From the NCBI RefSeq assembly GCF_000763805.1, contig NZ_JRKS01000018.1:1-53150 (forward strand): 53,150 nt of DNA. The letters are read 5' to 3'. A program made the translations under genes and the position numbers. The notes below the pieces were generated by a model. It saw nothing but the letters and a program-made list of their open reading frames with translations. It ran no database searches and was not told where the DNA came from. Source of the DNA: Paracoccus sphaerophysae (GTDB lineage Bacteria; Pseudomonadota; Alphaproteobacteria; Rhodobacterales; Rhodobacteraceae). Position 1 is the first letter of the stretch. Every line of letters begins with the position of its first letter. Positions 53,147 to 53,150 of the stretch are shown in pieces.

Positions 53147-53150
53147 CTAT
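53114..53150. repeat. Perfect terminal inverted repeat at the window end
   Basis: ATAGCAGACCGCGACC-tcgtg-GGTCGCGGTCTGCTAT: two 16-base arms, the second ending exactly on the last base. The inner part fits pxpB coding sequence (HEVAVCYDAD), whereas the outer arm puts a stop codon in frame. That pattern suggests a fold-back at a contig end rather than a biological element. Confidence 0.75.

Overview
The window is about 53 kb of very GC-rich, tightly packed chromosomal DNA. It looks like an alphaproteobacterium of the Rhodobacterales, most probably Paracoccus or a close relative. The reasons are a nosCRZDFYLX gene order of the Paracoccus denitrificans type, a soxXYZABCD thiosulfate-oxidation operon with a divergent ArsR-type soxR, many 1- and 4-nt start/stop overlaps, and a repeated intergenic element of the type common in this order. 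No rRNA, tRNA, CRISPR array or intact insertion sequence was seen.

Layout. 1-5191: a DUF488 fragment, a DUF2945 protein, a patatin-like lipoprotein, cobaltochelatase CobT, a small periplasmic protein, and a divergent HxlR regulator/FMN reductase pair sharing a palindromic operator. 5281-10078: a vitamin B12 uptake operon (receptor, binding protein, permease, ATPase) on the minus strand behind a cobalamin riboswitch. 10171-21315: the sox locus, with soxVW, soxS plus DUF302 plus a YeeE/YedE transporter, soxXYZABCD, and soxR plus a second YeeE/YedE transporter. 21330-22779: a gene graveyard with an internally deleted apbE, the tail of a sulfite-reductase-like flavoprotein and the tail of a sensor kinase. 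22776-24053: a glycerate kinase. 24189-33449: the complete nitrous-oxide reductase operon with an FNR/NNR box.

33445-39424 is the most unusual part, an apparent RiPP/bacteriocin island. On the plus strand a 66-residue precursor carries two TTxxxxEE repeats, as in plesiocin-type graspetides, and is followed by an ATP-grasp ligase. Facing it on the minus strand is an operon of six tiny peptides. Five have double-glycine-type leaders and three have Pro/Trp-rich cores. The operon continues into an HlyD-type adaptor and a C39-peptidase ABC exporter. The graspetide precursor has the same leader signature as the tiny peptides, and both transcription units carry a similar CCTAGG-type box 70-80 nt before their first start codon. 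I infer that one exporter and one regulator serve both peptide classes.

39669-53150: moaA, a lipoprotein, a small conserved protein, an M20 amidohydrolase, a DUF1772 membrane protein, a divergent oligopeptide ABC transporter, thiamine diphosphokinase, a DUF2842 protein, purA, and the start of a 5-oxoprolinase (pxpBC-like) operon. The last 37 bases form a perfect inverted repeat that places a stop codon inside pxpB. That suggests a contig end or fold-back artefact.

The energy-metabolism genes fit a facultative sulfur-oxidising denitrifier: Sox feeds electrons from thiosulfate, Nos respires N2O, and MoaA supplies molybdenum cofactor needed for SoxC. Two things suggest ongoing decay in the sulfur/flavin region: a SoxD whose haem motif reads CxxCQ, and the graveyard beside soxT.
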